A stretch of DNA of 64,000 nt from Vreelandella jeotgali Hwa (GCF_000334215.1 NZ_AMQY01000011.1:248001-312000); one strand, 5' to 3'. Counted from the first letter of the stretch, positions 11,340 to 24,596 are shown. Translations and numbers: made by a program. The notes: generated by a model not told the origin, from the letters alone.

Positions 11340-12209
11340 ATGAGCCAGCCGCAGCCGTCCGCTGTTGACGAGCGCCGCATTGGGTTTGCCGGCCTGAACG
11401 CCGGCAATTCGCTGCCGCTGATGCTGTTGGGCGGCATGAACGTACTGGAATCCCCGGCGCTGGCCGATGAAGTAGCCAGCGCCTTTGTCGAGGCCACCGG
11501 GGCGCTTTCCATGCCCTACGTCTACAAGGCCAGCTTCGACAAGGCCAACCGCAGCTCGATTCATTCCTTCCGCGGCCCCGGGCTGGAAAAAGGCCTGCAG
11601 ATGCTCGCCGATATCAAGGCGCGCCATCGCGTGCCGGTAATAACCGACGTCCACGAGCCCTGGCAGGCAGCCCCCGCCGCCGAAGTGGCGGATATCATTC
11701 AGCTGCCGGCGTTTCTCGCCCGGCAGACCGACCTCGTGGTGGCGATGGCGAAAACCGGCGCGGTCATCAACGTCAAAAAGCCGCAGTTTCTGGCGCCTCA
11801 CGAGATGCGCCATATCCTCGCCAAGTTTCGCGAAGCCGGTAATGAGCGTCTGATGCTCTGCGAGCGCGGCACCAGCTTCGGCTACAATAATCTGGTGGTC
11901 GATATGCTGGGCTTCGGCGAGCTCAAGCAGACCGGCTATCCGGTATTTTTCGACGTGACTCACGCCCTCCAGCGGCCCGGCGGGCGGGCCGACAGCGCCG
12001 GCGGTCGCCGCGCCCAGGTAGCCGAGCTGGCCCGAGCCGGGGTAGCCACCGGGCTGGCCGGCCTTTTCCTGGAGGCGCACCCCGACCCGGATAACGCCCG
12101 GTGCGACGGCCCCTGCGCGCTGCCGCTGGATCAGCTGGCGCCGTTTTTACGCCAGCTCGCCGCGCTGGACGAGACCGTCAAGGGCCTGGACCCGTTGATC
12201 ACCGGCTGA
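11340..12209 (+). CDS. kdsA: 3-deoxy-8-phosphooctulonate (KDO-8-P) synthase
   Basis: Condenses phosphoenolpyruvate with arabinose 5-phosphate to give KDO-8-P for lipopolysaccharide. The 289-aa sequence shows the family motifs [55 protein letters not shown], and [20 protein letters not shown] near the end. The start follows pyrG by 6 bases. No N-terminal extension is present. Confidence 0.96.
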   Translation: MSQPQPSAVDERRIGFAGLNAGNSLPLMLLGGMNVLESPALADEVASAFVEATGALSMPYVYKASFDKANRSSIHSFRGPGLEKGLQMLADIKARHRVPVITDVHEPWQAAPAAEVADIIQLPAFLARQTDLVVAMAKTGAVINVKKPQFLAPHEMRHILAKFREAGNERLMLCERGTSFGYNNLVVDMLGFGELKQTGYPVFFDVTHALQRPGGRADSAGGRRAQVAELARAGVATGLAGLFLEAHPDPDNARCDGPCALPLDQLAPFLRQLAALDETVKGLDPLITG

Positions 12210-12270
12210 TCGCGCGGCCAGCTCGGGTCTCCGCGCGGTGCCAACGCGACGCTCGTCGATCAACAGAGAC

Positions 12271-13626
<1,356 letters not shown>

Positions 13627-13663
13627 GCATCGGCCACGAAGTGTAAGCAGGCGCTTTATTTTA

Positions 13664-13681
13664 TGTAAGTTATGTATTACA
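13664..13681 (+). promoter_or_regulatory. Candidate GacA/UvrY upstream activating box
   Basis: TGTAAGTTATGTATTACA matches the published GacA upstream activating consensus TGTAAG-N6-CTTACA at 11 of 12 specified positions (A for C at position 13). The same stretch is embedded in a perfect odd palindrome with 10-base arms AAGTTATGTA (13667-13676) and TACATAACTT (13678-13687). A wider pair CAGGCGC (13648-13654) and GCGCCTG (13689-13695) flanks it and may help end eno transcripts. It lies about 260 bases upstream of the compact small RNA core; the true distance depends on the unmapped 5' end. Confidence 0.55.
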
Positions 13682-13830
13682 TAACTTGGCGCCTGATGCT
13701 TTATGCGGCTTAATCGACTGTTTTTTCAGGCGGTATTCAAACAAAGCGAGTCGCAACAGGCTCGCTCGGTGCGCTACCGGCCGCGCGCGATACTTGAACC
13801 CGGCGCCTATTGTGCAGACACTGTGCACAT

Positions 13831-13914
13831 GGCAAAAGCCAGTTAGCGGAAGTTAGTTGGTGAAAGTCAGCTGGTGAAAGCCGGTTGATGAAAGTCAGTT
13901 GGCAAAAGCCAGGT
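13831..13914 (+). repeat. Six degenerate tandem units of about 14 bp upstream of the small RNA
   Basis: GGCAAAAGCCAGTTA, GCGGAAGTTAGTT, then GGTGAAAGTCAGCT (13859-13872), GGTGAAAGCCGGTT, GATGAAAGTCAGTT and GGCAAAAGCCAGGT (ending 13914). The last four are exactly 14 bases. They may lie in the promoter region of the small RNA or in its 5' part if transcription starts near 13831, where a weak TTGAAC-17-GACACT promoter could place it. Confidence 0.75.
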
Positions 13915-13935
13915 AGCGCGCCGGGTGAAACAGTG

Positions 13936-14057
13936 ACGTTGGCCCCGGCAGGGAAGTCGCTTCAGGGAGGCGCCGGCGGTGACAGCGCCGCAGGCGCGAG
14001 GCACAGGACGTGCCCGAGGAGAAGCTGGGAGCGAGCGGCCTGCGGGCCGCTTTTTTT
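13936..14057 (+). ncRNA. Probable CsrA/RsmA-sequestering small RNA (RsmZ-like)
   Basis: The stretch has five GGA motifs in 79 bases (13952, 13966, 14006, 14018, 14028). One is displayed exactly as CsrA prefers: hairpin GGCAC-AGGAC-GTGCC (14000-14014) with AGGA in the loop. Other helices are possible (CCGGC 13945-13949 with GCCGG 13972-13976; GAAG-TCG-CTTC at 13953-13963; CGGCG with CGCCG at 13974-13990). It ends in a strong Rho-independent terminator. Known context: in Pseudomonas rsmZ lies next to fdxA, near mutS and recA; here the RNA lies between eno and fdxA-mutS-pncC-recA. A GacA-like box lies upstream and csrA is in the same window. The 5' end is not determined and the RNA could start as early as about 13830. 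Confidence 0.6.
14034..14057 (+). terminator. Rho-independent terminator of the small RNA
   Basis: AGCGGCC-TGCG-GGCCGCT (14034-14051) followed by seven T (14051-14057). It also faces the 3' end of fdxA, which is transcribed in the other direction. Confidence 0.9.
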
Positions 14058-14131
14058 GCGTCCAGTATTTATGCCCGGGAGCCGTGCCCGGCGGTTAAAA
14101 CGGGCACCGGAACGCAGGAGGCAGGCGCTGG

Positions 14132-14455
14132 CTAACGCTCGAGCTTGTCGATCTTGCCGGTTTTGCCGTCCCACTCTTCCGCATCGGGCAGCGGGTCTTT
14201 CTTTTCGGCGATGTTGGGCCATTCTTCGGCCAGTTCGGCGTTGATCTCGATGAACTCTTCCTGGCCCTTGGGTAACTCGTCTTCCGAGAAGATCGCCTCG
14301 GCCGGACATTCCGGCTCACAGAGCGCGCAGTCGATGCACTCGTCGGGGTCAATGACCAGGAAGTTGGGGCCTTCATAAAAGCAGTCGACCGGGCAGACTT
14401 CTACGCAGTCGGTGTATTTGCACTGAATGCAGTTTTCAGTCACGACAAACGTCAT
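14132..14455 (-). CDS. fdxA: 7Fe ferredoxin (3Fe-4S/4Fe-4S), FdxA type
   Basis: Small electron carrier (107 aa). The N-terminus [20 protein letters not shown] gives the first cysteine cluster with the Cys pattern of a 3Fe-4S site, then CPVDCFYEG; the second cluster is [12 protein letters not shown]. The acidic C-terminal extension (about 60-107) is typical of Azotobacter-type ferredoxin I. It lies downstream of mutS on the same strand but 250 bases away, so a separate promoter is likely. Convergent with the small RNA terminator. Confidence 0.95.
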   Translation of the reverse strand: MTFVVTENCIQCKYTDCVEVCPVDCFYEGPNFLVIDPDECIDCALCEPECPAEAIFSEDELPKGQEEFIEINAELAEEWPNIAEKKDPLPDAEEWDGKTGKIDKLER

Positions 14456-14704
14456 CGTGGTTTCCCTCGTACGGGACCGGGGCAGTGCCCGGTCATTGGG
14501 TCATGGCGGTTAATGGTACAACACTTGTTGGTTCACGTCCGCTGAATAGGGGCCGCTCTTCACGTCCGTTGGTCCACGGCCCGGCGCCGGCGCTGATCCG
14601 TCGGCCATGCTCGGCTGCCGTTTTAACGGCTGGCGGCGACGCGATGGACGGTCAATGTACGGATGGCATGGCGCATTGAGCGGCAGAGTATGCAGGCCAT
14701 TGTA

Positions 14705-17275
14705 TTACAGCTGGCCCTGCCATTCATATAAAAGCGCCAGCGCTCGCCGCGGCGAAATGTCATCCACGTCGAGCTGGTCCAGCGCTTCGATGACCGGGTG
14801 CGGGCCCCGGGCAAAGAGATCGTCCTGCTGCGGCAGCGGGGCAGCAGCGGCCGGCTCACCGGCGGGCGCAGTGCTGCCGGGCTGCTCCAGGCTGCCCAGT
14901 TTTTCCCGAGCGCGCTGGATGACGTGTGGCGGCACGCCGGCCAGCTGGGCGACCTGGAGCCCGTAGCTCTGGCTGGCCGGCCCGGCTTCAATGCGATGCA
15001 TGAAGACGATGCGCTCGCCGTGCTCGGTCGCGGTCAGGTGGATATTGGCCACGCCCTCGCACTGCTCGGGCAGCGCGGTCATTTCAAAGTAGTGGGTAGC
15101 AAACAGCGTCAGCGCCCGGGTATCGGCCAGGTGCCCGGCGCTGGCCCAGGCCAGCGACAGGCCGTCGAAGGTGCTGGTGCCCCGGCCGATTTCGTCCATC
15201 AGCACCAGGCTTTGGCCGGTAGCGTTGTGCAGAATATTGGCGGTTTCGGTCATCTCCACCATGAAGGTCGAGCGCCCGCCCGCCAGATCGTCCGAAGAGC
15301 CGATGCGGGTGAAAATGCGGTCCAGCGGGCCGATATCGGCGGCGTCCGCGGGGACAAAGCTGCCGCAGTGGGCGAGCAGCGCGATTAGCGCTGTTTGGCG
15401 CATGTAGGTGGATTTACCCCCCATGTTGGGGCCGGTAATCACCAGCATGTGGCGTTCGGCGTTGAGTACCGCATCGTTGGGCACAAAGGGCGCGCTGCTG
15501 ACCTGTTCCACCACCGGATGGCGCCCGCCGTGAATGGCCAGCCCGGTGCTGTCGCTGAGCGACGGTCGCACCCAGTCCAGCGCTTCGGCGCGTTCGGCAA
15601 AGGTGCACAGCACGTCCAGCTCGGCGAGCGCTCGGGAGGTCGCCTGCAGCGCGTCCAGGTCGTCGTTGAGGGTTTCCAGCAGCTGATCGTACAGGTGCTT
15701 TTCCCGGGCCAGCGAGCGCGAGCGGGCGGAGAGCGCCTTGTCTTCGAACTCCTTGAGCTCGGGGATAATAAAGCGCTCGGCGTTTTTCAGCGTTTGCCGG
15801 CGAATATAGTCCGCCGGCGCCTCGCGGGCCTGAGCCCGGGGCAGCTCGATGAAGTAGCCGTGAACGCGGTTATAGCCGACTTTCAGGTTGGCCAGCCCGG
15901 TACGGTCGCGCTCGCGGGTTTCCAGCCGGACCAGGTAGTCGCCGGCGTTTTCGGCGAGGCTGCGCTGCTCGTCGAGCTCCGGATCAAAGCCTTCACGAAT
16001 CACGCCGCCGTCGCGCAGGACCACCGGCGGGTTGTCGATGATCGCCCGCTCCAGGGTGTCGGCAAGCTCGGGATAGGGCCGAATGTGCGGGCGCAGGGCA
16101 TCGAGCGCGCTGCCGTTGTCCGTGCCGGCGAGCGCGTCCTCGAGCTCGGGCAGCGTGGCCAGCGCATCGCGTAGCCGGGCCAGGTCGCGCGGGCGGGCGC
16201 TGTATAGCGCTACCCGGGCGAGGATGCGCTCCATGTCGCCCACGCCGGCAAGCGTCTCGCGCAGCGACATCCAGCCGGCGTCAAGGCTGAGCAGCGCGAC
16301 GCCGGCCTGGCGGTCGGCCACGACCTCGCGCTGGCGCAGCGGGCGGTTGAGCCAGCGCTTCAGCAGCCGCGAGCCCATGGCCGTGGTGCAGGTATCGAGC
16401 ACGCTGGCCAGGGTATTGTCGGTGCCGCCGGACAGGTTGGCGTCGATTTCCAGATTGCGCCGGCTGGCGGCGTCGATGACCACGGCGTCGTCGCGGTTTT
16501 CCACGCCGATGGCATTGACGTGGGGCAGGGCGCTGCGCTGGGTATCCCGGGCGTAGTCGATCAGTACGCCGGCGGCAATAAGGGCGGCGTTCAGGTGGGC
16601 GCACCCAAAGCCGTTGAGGTCGTTGACATCGAACTGCCGGCACAGGGTGCGCGTGGCGCTCTCCCGGTCAAACAGCCACTCGCCCTGACGGCGCAGGCCG
16701 CGATGCTGCGCCAGCGCTTCCGGCGGCGTCAGGCTTTCGGGAATAATCAGCTCTGCCGGTGCCAGGCGTGTAAGCTCGGCGAGCATTTCCGCTTCGCTGG
16801 CCACCTCCAGCACGCTGAAACGGCCGCTGGAAAGCTCCAGCCAGGCCATGCCCCAGTCGTTGTTGACAGGCGCCACGGCGGCCAGGAGGTTATCCCGGCG
16901 GGCGTCGAGCAGCGCTTCGTCGTGCAGCGTGCCGGGGGTGACGATGCGCACCACGCGCCGCTCCATGGGGCCTTTGGCGGCAGCGGGGTCGCCGATCTGC
17001 TCGCAGATGGCCACGGATTCACCGGCGGCCACCAGCCGCGCCAAGTAGCCTTCGGCGCTGTGGTAGGGAATGCCGGCCATGGGAATGATCTGCCCGCCGG
17101 ATTTGCCGCGCTGAGTCAGGGTAATATCGAGCAGGGCGGCCGCACGCCTGGCATCGTCGAAGAACAGCTCGTAGAAATCCCCCATGCGGTAAAACAGCAA
17201 AACGTCGGGGTGGTCGCGTTTGATGTCCAGGTATTGCGCGATCATCGGCGTGTGCGCCGGGGTGGTGGTGGCCAT
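14705..17275 (-). CDS. mutS: DNA mismatch repair protein MutS
   Basis: Recognises mismatches and recruits MutL. I place the start at ATG 17275, giving 856 aa and the standard N-terminus [20 protein letters not shown]; an upstream in-frame reading to 17536 would add 87 unlike residues. The mismatch-binding wedge is in [14 protein letters not shown]. The ATPase has Walker [15 protein letters not shown], the signature [12 protein letters not shown], Walker [14 protein letters not shown] and the following switch region. The C-terminal extension before [20 protein letters not shown] carries the dimer/tetramerisation helix. It is divergent from pncC-recA, with only 136 bases between. Confidence 0.97.
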   Translation of the reverse strand: MATTTPAHTPMIAQYLDIKRDHPDVLLFYRMGDFYELFFDDARRAAALLDITLTQRGKSGGQIIPMAGIPYHSAEGYLARLVAAGESVAICEQIGDPAAAKGPMERRVVRIVTPGTLHDEALLDARRDNLLAAVAPVNNDWGMAWLELSSGRFSVLEVASEAEMLAELTRLAPAELIIPESLTPPEALAQHRGLRRQGEWLFDRESATRTLCRQFDVNDLNGFGCAHLNAALIAAGVLIDYARDTQRSALPHVNAIGVENRDDAVVIDAASRRNLEIDANLSGGTDNTLASVLDTCTTAMGSRLLKRWLNRPLRQREVVADRQAGVALLSLDAGWMSLRETLAGVGDMERILARVALYSARPRDLARLRDALATLPELEDALAGTDNGSALDALRPHIRPYPELADTLERAIIDNPPVVLRDGGVIREGFDPELDEQRSLAENAGDYLVRLETRERDRTGLANLKVGYNRVHGYFIELPRAQAREAPADYIRRQTLKNAERFIIPELKEFEDKALSARSRSLAREKHLYDQLLETLNDDLDALQATSRALAELDVLCTFAERAEALDWVRPSLSDSTGLAIHGGRHPVVEQVSSAPFVPNDAVLNAERHMLVITGPNMGGKSTYMRQTALIALLAHCGSFVPADAADIGPLDRIFTRIGSSDDLAGGRSTFMVEMTETANILHNATGQSLVLMDEIGRGTSTFDGLSLAWASAGHLADTRALTLFATHYFEMTALPEQCEGVANIHLTATEHGERIVFMHRIEAGPASQSYGLQVAQLAGVPPHVIQRAREKLGSLEQPGSTAPAGEPAAAAPLPQQDDLFARGPHPVIEALDQLDVDDISPRRALALLYEWQGQL

Positions 17276-17411
17276 GGCTATCCTGAAGGTCGACAACGCT
17301 GCGGGCCGCCCGGTACAGCAGGCGAGCAGGCGTATGCGTGACAAACGTTTCGTTGGGCGAGCAAAAGTGGGTATTCTACGCTGAACTGCCCCTCGACATG
17401 AAGGAGTGAGC

Positions 17412-17942
17412 ATGGAACCTGGCGTGGAGAGCCTGAAGAATTCGGACTTGTCGCTGTTGGCCCGGCGGCTGGGTAAGCTCTGCCATGAGCAGAGGATCGA
17501 GGTGACCACGGCCGAGTCGTGCACCGGCGGCGGCATCGCCGAGGCGATTACCTCGGTGGAAGGTAGCTCCGGCTACTTTGCCAGCGGCTATGTGACCTAT
17601 GCCAACGCGGCCAAGACCCGCATGCTGGGCGTGGAAGCGGCGACACTCGAGACCCACGGCGCGGTCAGCGAGGCCGTGGTCAGAGCGATGGTGACGGGCG
17701 CCTGCCGGGCCAGCGGCGCGGATATCGCCGTGGCCGTCAGCGGCGTCGCCGGTCCCGGCGGCGGCAGCGATGACAAGCCGGTAGGCACGGTCTGGCTGGC
17801 CTGGGGCGGCGTGGAATCACAGCGGACCGAATGCCTGCATTTTCCCGGCGACCGTCAGGCCGTACGCGAACAGGCGGTACGTCAGGCCGTGGCGCGGCTG
17901 ATCGTCGACCTCGATGCGCGCGATTCCCGCCCCCGAGGCTGA
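17412..17942 (+). CDS. pncC: Nicotinamide-nucleotide amidase (CinA C-terminal domain protein)
   Basis: Deamidates nicotinamide mononucleotide in NAD salvage. The 176-aa protein is the stand-alone CinA C-terminal type: [20 protein letters not shown] near the N-terminus, [19 protein letters not shown], and the glycine-rich [23 protein letters not shown] 17412 has AAGGAG (17401-17406) five bases upstream; a GTG at 17406 overlaps that site. It precedes recA as in many gammaproteobacteria. No terminator was seen before the recA promoter region. Confidence 0.93.
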   Translation: MEPGVESLKNSDLSLLARRLGKLCHEQRIEVTTAESCTGGGIAEAITSVEGSSGYFASGYVTYANAAKTRMLGVEAATLETHGAVSEAVVRAMVTGACRASGADIAVAVSGVAGPGGGSDDKPVGTVWLAWGGVESQRTECLHFPGDRQAVREQAVRQAVARLIVDLDARDSRPRG

Positions 17943-18041
17943 GACGCTCCTGCCCGGGACTGAGAGATGCCTGCCCGGAAACAGCGCCGAGGGAAGAAAA
18001 ACCCCGGCGGTCTTTTGTTTGACGCGAATTTTTGGCACCAT

Positions 18042-18063
18042 ACTGGCTATTTATATAGCCAGT
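18042..18063. promoter_or_regulatory. Palindromic operator at the recA promoter, probable LexA site of unusual form
   Basis: ACTGGCTAT-TTAT-ATAGCCAGT is a perfect inverted repeat with 9-base arms. It overlaps the likely recA -10 region (CATACT at about 18039, TTGTTT upstream at 18015). The canonical gammaproteobacterial LexA box is CTGT-N8-ACAG; this palindrome contains two overlapping 16-mers that each match 6 of 8 specified bases. Its place at the recA start makes an SOS operator the best guess. Confidence 0.5.
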
Positions 18064-18084
18064 AAATTTATGTAGCCAATAAAA
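18051..18084 (+). repeat. Two tandem 17-bp units abutting the recA ribosome-binding site
   Basis: TTATATAGCCAGTAAAT (18051-18067) and TTATGTAGCCAATAAAA (18068-18084) match at 13 of 17 positions; GAGGAAGG follows at once (18085-18092). The first unit overlaps the right arm of the operator palindrome, so part of the operator half-site is duplicated. Confidence 0.65.
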
Positions 18085-18097
18085 GAGGAAGGTTCAA

Positions 18098-19225
18098 ATG
18101 GCTCAGGATGAAAACCGCAGCAAGGCGCTGGAAGCCGCGCTTGGTCAGATTGACCGCCAGTTTGGCAAGGGCACCGTGATGCGCCTGGGCGATGCGCCTC
18201 GCGTGGCCATGCCGTCGGTATCGACCGGCTCGCTGGGGCTGGATATTGCGCTGGGGATCGGCGGGCTGCCCTACGGCCGCGTGGTGGAAGTGTTTGGCCC
18301 GGAATCGTCGGGCAAGACGACGCTGACGCTGGCAGTGCTGGCCGAAGCGCAGAAGCAGGGCAAGGTCTGTGCCTTTGTCGACGCCGAGCACGCGCTGGAC
18401 CCGAGCTATGCGGAAAAGCTGGGCATCAACCTCGATGATCTGCTGGTCTCCCAGCCGGATACTGGCGAGCAGGCGCTGGAAATCACCGACATGCTGGTGC
18501 GTTCGGGCGGCGTCGACGTGATCATCATCGACTCGGTCGCGGCGCTGACCCCGCGCGCCGAAATCGAAGGCGAAATGGGCGATGCCCACGTCGGCCTCCA
18601 GGCGCGGCTGATGTCGCAGGCGCTGCGCAAGATCACCGGCAACATCAAGAACGCCAACTGCATGGTGGTGTTCATCAACCAGATCCGCATGAAGATCGGG
18701 GTGATGTTCGGCAGCCCGGAAACCACCACCGGCGGCAACGCCTTGAAGTTCTATTCCAGCGTGCGCCTGGATATTCGCCGCACCGGCTCGGTGAAGTCCG
18801 GCGACGAGGTGACCGGCAACGAGACCCGGGTGAAGGTGGTCAAGAACAAGGTCGCGCCGCCGTTCCGCCAGGCCGAGTTTCAGATTCTGTACGGCAAGGG
18901 GATCTATCACGCCGGCGAGGTTGTGGACCTGGGCGTGCAGTGCAACCTGGTGGACAAGGCCGGCGCCTGGTACAGCTACAAGGGCAAGAAGATCGGTCAG
19001 GGCAAGGCCAATGCTGCCCAGCATCTGGAAGATAACCCCGAGGTCATGGAAGAAATCGAATCGCAGATTCGCGCTCAGCTGCTGGCACAGCCGGATACCG
19101 GCGAAGAGGACAAGGCCGGCAATAGTCAGGGCGATAAGCAGAGCGATAAAAAAGCCGCCAAGGCGGGTAAAAAGGACGCCGCTGCCGAATCGGACGCGGC
19201 ACCCGGTAACGACGAGCTGCTCTAG
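18098..19225 (+). CDS. recA: Recombinase RecA
   Basis: Strand-exchange ATPase and LexA co-protease (375 aa). Walker A is [12 protein letters not shown] (about residues 66-77), followed by [19 protein letters not shown], the Walker [10 protein letters not shown], loop L1 [20 protein letters not shown], and loop L2 in [20 protein letters not shown]. The C-terminal tail is long and Lys/Ala/Asp-rich, ending GNDELL. Strong Shine-Dalgarno GAGGAAGG at 18085-18092. recX follows after two bases, so the two are likely cotranscribed. Confidence 0.98.
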   Translation: MAQDENRSKALEAALGQIDRQFGKGTVMRLGDAPRVAMPSVSTGSLGLDIALGIGGLPYGRVVEVFGPESSGKTTLTLAVLAEAQKQGKVCAFVDAEHALDPSYAEKLGINLDDLLVSQPDTGEQALEITDMLVRSGGVDVIIIDSVAALTPRAEIEGEMGDAHVGLQARLMSQALRKITGNIKNANCMVVFINQIRMKIGVMFGSPETTTGGNALKFYSSVRLDIRRTGSVKSGDEVTGNETRVKVVKNKVAPPFRQAEFQILYGKGIYHAGEVVDLGVQCNLVDKAGAWYSYKGKKIGQGKANAAQHLEDNPEVMEEIESQIRAQLLAQPDTGEEDKAGNSQGDKQSDKKAAKAGKKDAAAESDAAPGNDELL

Positions 19226-19227
19226 GC

Positions 19228-19698
19228 ATGGTACCCGGCCGCGATCAGCAGGCTTCGCCCCGGGAGATCGCCATCGGCTTTCTGGCCCGGCGCGAATATT
19301 CCCGCGCCGAGTTGGAAGGCCGCCTGGCGCGCAAGGGTGTCGAGCCGGACGTCATTGCCGACTGCCTCGATGAACTCGCCGAGCAGGGCCTGCAATCCGA
19401 TGAGCGCTTTGCTGAAAGCTATGCGCGTGAGCGGGTGCTGCGCGGCCAGGGCGAGCGGCGCATCCGCAGCGAGCTGTTTCAGCGCGGCGTCGACACGGAT
19501 ACCCAGCGTCAGGCGCTGGCCAGCGTGGTGGAGCAGGAAGACGTGGACTGGTTCGAGCTGGCGCGGGCCGTGCTCGCCCGGCGTTTTTCAACCCCCGGTG
19601 ATACGCCGAAGGAGCGCGCGCGACGCGAGCGCTTTCTGGCCTCCCGGGGCTTTGAGTTCGACCAGATTCACCATGCTCTGACAGCCCTGTCGGAGTAG
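19228..19698 (+). CDS. recX: RecA regulatory protein RecX
   Basis: Small helical protein (156 aa) that caps RecA filaments. It contains the family's three-helix repeats: [20 protein letters not shown], then [30 protein letters not shown], then the C-terminal RREFLASRGF-like segment ([20 protein letters not shown]). ATG 19228 begins two bases after the recA stop without a clear Shine-Dalgarno, consistent with translational coupling and low RecX dose. Confidence 0.93.
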   Translation: MVPGRDQQASPREIAIGFLARREYSRAELEGRLARKGVEPDVIADCLDELAEQGLQSDERFAESYARERVLRGQGERRIRSELFQRGVDTDTQRQALASVVEQEDVDWFELARAVLARRFSTPGDTPKERARRERFLASRGFEFDQIHHALTALSE

Positions 19699-19806
19699 CG
19701 TTGTCCCGCCTTTTTGCTGCGCGATAAAGCCGCTTTTTGCGCGTCTTCCTGCCGATGTTTCAGGGTCTGCCCGGGCGCGGCGGCTTTTGTCAGCGCGCAA
19801 CTTCGC

Positions 19807-19812
19807 TATAAT
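19807..19812 (+). promoter_or_regulatory. Probable -10 element for alaS
   Basis: A perfect TATAAT at 19807-19812, 73 bases before the alaS ATG and in the recX-alaS gap. No good -35 at standard spacing. Confidence 0.45.
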
Positions 19813-19885
19813 GACCCCTTTGCGACCCCGGCAGGTAGCGGCCAAGGCGCCCTGGGGCATCACGCTTTCTTGTCACGGATACCCT

Positions 19886-22498
<2,613 letters not shown>

Positions 22499-22505
22499 GT
22501 TTGGG

Positions 22506-22537
22506 GGCCGGTGGCGCTAGCGCTACCGGCCTTTTTT
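22506..22537 (+). terminator. Rho-independent terminator of alaS
   Basis: GGCCGGT (22506-22512) and ACCGGCC (22525-22531) bracket GGCGCTAGCGCT, itself self-complementary, followed by six T. Confidence 0.92.
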
Positions 22538-22663
22538 ATGGGTGTTGCCTCGGCTGTGCGGGCTGCATCGGGGCGCCCAATCATGGTATCCGGCTCGTTG
22601 GCATTTTTTCGCTGCATTTCCCGCTTTTTCTTTTCATTCCCGACACACAGGAAATAACCGCAT

Positions 22664-23914
22664 ATGGCACTATACGTACAGAAATTCGGCGGCACCTCGG
22701 TGGGCTCTCCCGAGCGCATCAAGGCCGTCGCGGAAAAGGTCAAGGGTTTCCGCGATCAGGGCCATCAGGTCGTCGTGGTGGTCTCCGCGATGAGCGGCGA
22801 AACCAACCGCCTGACCGATATGGCGTCGTCACTCAATCCCGAGCCCGATCCGCGCGAAATGGACATGCTGCTGTCCACCGGCGAACAGGTGACGATCTCG
22901 CTGCTGGCCATGGCGCTGCAGCAGCAGGGCGTGCCGGCCACGTCGCACACCGGCGCCCAGGTCGGCATTCATACGGACAGCGAGCACACCAAGGCGCGTA
23001 TTCAGCGCATTGAAACCGACGATTTGAAAGCCGATCTGGACGACGGCCAGGTGGTCGTGGTGGCCGGCTTTCAGGGCGTGGATGAAGACGGCAACATTAC
23101 CACCCTGGGACGCGGCGGCTCGGATACCACCGGTGTGGCCCTGGCAGCGGCGCTGGGCGCCGACGAATGCCAGATCTATACCGACGTTGACGGCGTCTAC
23201 ACCACCGATCCGCGCGTATGCTCCAAAGCCAGCCGGCTGGACAACATCACCGTGGAAGAGATGCTCGAGCTGGCCAGCCTGGGCTCCAAGGTGTTGCAAA
23301 TCCGCGCGGTGGAGTTTGCCGGCAAGTACAACGTTCCCCTTCGGGTGCTGTCGAGTTTCGAGGACGGCCCCGGCACGCTTATTGTTGCAGAATCCGATAA
23401 AGACGAGGACTCCATGGAAGAACCGCTGATTTCCGGTATCGCGTTCAACAAGAACGAAGCCAAGCTGACGCTGCTGAACACGCCCGACGTCCCCGGTGTG
23501 GCCTCGCGCATTCTCGGCCCCATCGCCGCGGCCAACATCGAAATCGACATGATCGTGCAGAACGTGGCGCCCGCCGGCGACTACACCGACTTTACCTTTA
23601 CCGTGGCCAAGGGCGACTACAAGGCCACCAAAAAGCTCCTCGAGGATAGCATCATTCCCGACCTCGGCGGCGGCGAGCTGCGCGGCGACGACAACATCGT
23701 CAAGGTGTCGATGGTCGGTGTGGGCATGCGCTCTCACGCCGGCGTGGCGTCAAAAATGTTCCGCGTGCTGGCCGAAGAGAACGTCAACATCCGCATGGTC
23801 TCGACATCCGAAATCAAGATTTCGGTGGTCATCGACGAAAAGCACATGGAGCTGGCGGTCAAGGCGCTGCACAAGGCGTTTGGATTAGATCAAGCCGATA
23901 TTGAAGAAGACTAA
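22664..23914 (+). CDS. lysC: Aspartokinase
   Basis: Phosphorylates aspartate, first step to lysine, threonine, methionine and (in halophiles) the precursor for ectoine. The 416-aa protein is the monofunctional type: [13 protein letters not shown] at the N-terminus, [44 protein letters not shown], then two C-terminal ACT domains ([19 protein letters not shown] and [19 protein letters not shown]) that give feedback control. AGGA precedes the start. The 126-base leader after the alaS terminator shows no riboswitch-sized fold. csrA is 194 bases downstream, as in many pseudomonads and E. coli relatives. Confidence 0.96.
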   Translation: MALYVQKFGGTSVGSPERIKAVAEKVKGFRDQGHQVVVVVSAMSGETNRLTDMASSLNPEPDPREMDMLLSTGEQVTISLLAMALQQQGVPATSHTGAQVGIHTDSEHTKARIQRIETDDLKADLDDGQVVVVAGFQGVDEDGNITTLGRGGSDTTGVALAAALGADECQIYTDVDGVYTTDPRVCSKASRLDNITVEEMLELASLGSKVLQIRAVEFAGKYNVPLRVLSSFEDGPGTLIVAESDKDEDSMEEPLISGIAFNKNEAKLTLLNTPDVPGVASRILGPIAAANIEIDMIVQNVAPAGDYTDFTFTVAKGDYKATKKLLEDSIIPDLGGGELRGDDNIVKVSMVGVGMRSHAGVASKMFRVLAEENVNIRMVSTSEIKISVVIDEKHMELAVKALHKAFGLDQADIEED

Positions 23915-24017
23915 CGGTTCCATCGTCACAACCTTCTACGCCTGAGGGAAAGGGTTTGCTACTGTGCTGCCGCGAGCTTTAACTCAACGGGCAGGATGGC
24001 GCCAAACGTCAAGACCA

Positions 24018-24046
24018 TTGGTGATGGCGGCAGGATGGCGCATAAT
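24018..24046 (+). promoter_or_regulatory. Probable csrA promoter
   Basis: TTGGTG (24018-24023), 17-base spacer, CATAAT (24041-24046), about 60 bases upstream of csrA. A 13-base direct repeat GGCAGGATGGCGC surrounds it (copies near 23990 and 24029). Confidence 0.45.
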
Positions 24047-24108
24047 GGCCTGCTGCCGTCATCGGCGATAAACCCCGTTGCACAAAACGTCTGAGAAGGA
24101 GATCAGCC

Positions 24109-24351
24109 ATGCTTATCCTGACTCGCCGCGTTGGCGAAACCCTGGTGATTGGCGACGATATTACCGTGACGGTTCTCGGTGTGAAGGGCAATCAGGTACG
24201 TATCGGTGTGAATGCGCCAAAAGACGTGGCTGTCCATCGCGAAGAGATTTATCAGCGCATTCAGCGCGAGCGTGACGACGGTGAAGACGTCGAGTTTGAA
24301 GTAGTGGACGATGGCAACACGGGTGACGTCGTGCCTGGCGATGACAGATAG
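24109..24351 (+). CDS. csrA: Carbon storage regulator CsrA/RsmA
   Basis: RNA-binding dimer that represses or stabilises mRNAs through GGA motifs. The N-terminus [20 protein letters not shown] and the following [20 protein letters not shown] are near-identical to the family, including Arg44 in the VHREEIY strand. The 80-aa protein is longer than the 61-aa E. coli CsrA: the extra C-terminal tail is strongly acidic ([15 protein letters not shown] onward). Shine-Dalgarno AAGGAGAT itself carries a GGA, so autorepression is possible. A probable antagonistic small RNA is at about 14 kb. Confidence 0.97.
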   Translation: MLILTRRVGETLVIGDDITVTVLGVKGNQVRIGVNAPKDVAVHREEIYQRIQRERDDGEDVEFEVVDDGNTGDVVPGDDR

Positions 24352-24457
24352 CGCCATGACCGACGGCGCGGTGAAGTCGAAAGGCTTTCCGCAAGCGGCT
24401 CCCGGCCGCCATAACCACCGGGAAAAGCAACGGCGTGAAAAAAATTGACTGAAGGGC

Positions 24458-24486
24458 TGGACAACCCCGGATTCAATCGGTAATAT
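24458..24486 (+). promoter_or_regulatory. Probable promoter of the tRNA-Ser/tRNA-Arg cluster
   Basis: TGGACA (24458-24463), 17-base spacer, TAATAT (24481-24486), with a GC-rich discriminator, ending about 17 bases before tRNA-Ser. Confidence 0.55.
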
Positions 24487-24503
24487 TCGCGCCGTGCCGT
24501 TAA

Positions 24504-24596
24504 GGAGAGGTGGCCGAGTGGCTGAAGGCGCTCCCCTGCTAAGGGAGTATAGGGTTTGTAGCCCTATCGAGGGTTCGAATCCCTCTCTCTCCGCCA
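24504..24596 (+). tRNA. tRNA-Ser (anticodon GCU)
   Basis: 93 bases including encoded CCA. Acceptor GGAGAGG pairs with TCTCTCC; the anticodon stem-loop CTCCC-CTGCTAA-GGGAG gives GCU (reads AGC/AGU). The long variable arm TATAGGGTTTGTAGCCCTATC is typical of serine tRNA, and the T-loop is TTCGAAT. Confidence 0.97.

Noticed and set aside
13885..14244. 119-codon plus-strand frame over the small RNA and into fdxA
   Set aside because: Arg/Ala-rich composition, no ribosome-binding site, starts in a tandem array and passes through a terminator.
14456..14704. Gene in the mutS-fdxA gap
   Set aside because: Short frames only, with a repeated TTCACGTCCG pair but no coding signature; treated as the fdxA promoter region.
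17276..17536. 87-residue N-terminal extension of MutS
   Set aside because: Not MutS-like, and it overlaps the divergent pncC gene and its ribosome-binding site.
22538..22663. Lysine riboswitch in the lysC leader
   Set aside because: Leader after the alaS terminator is only about 126 bases and shows none of the lysine-riboswitch helices I could recognise.
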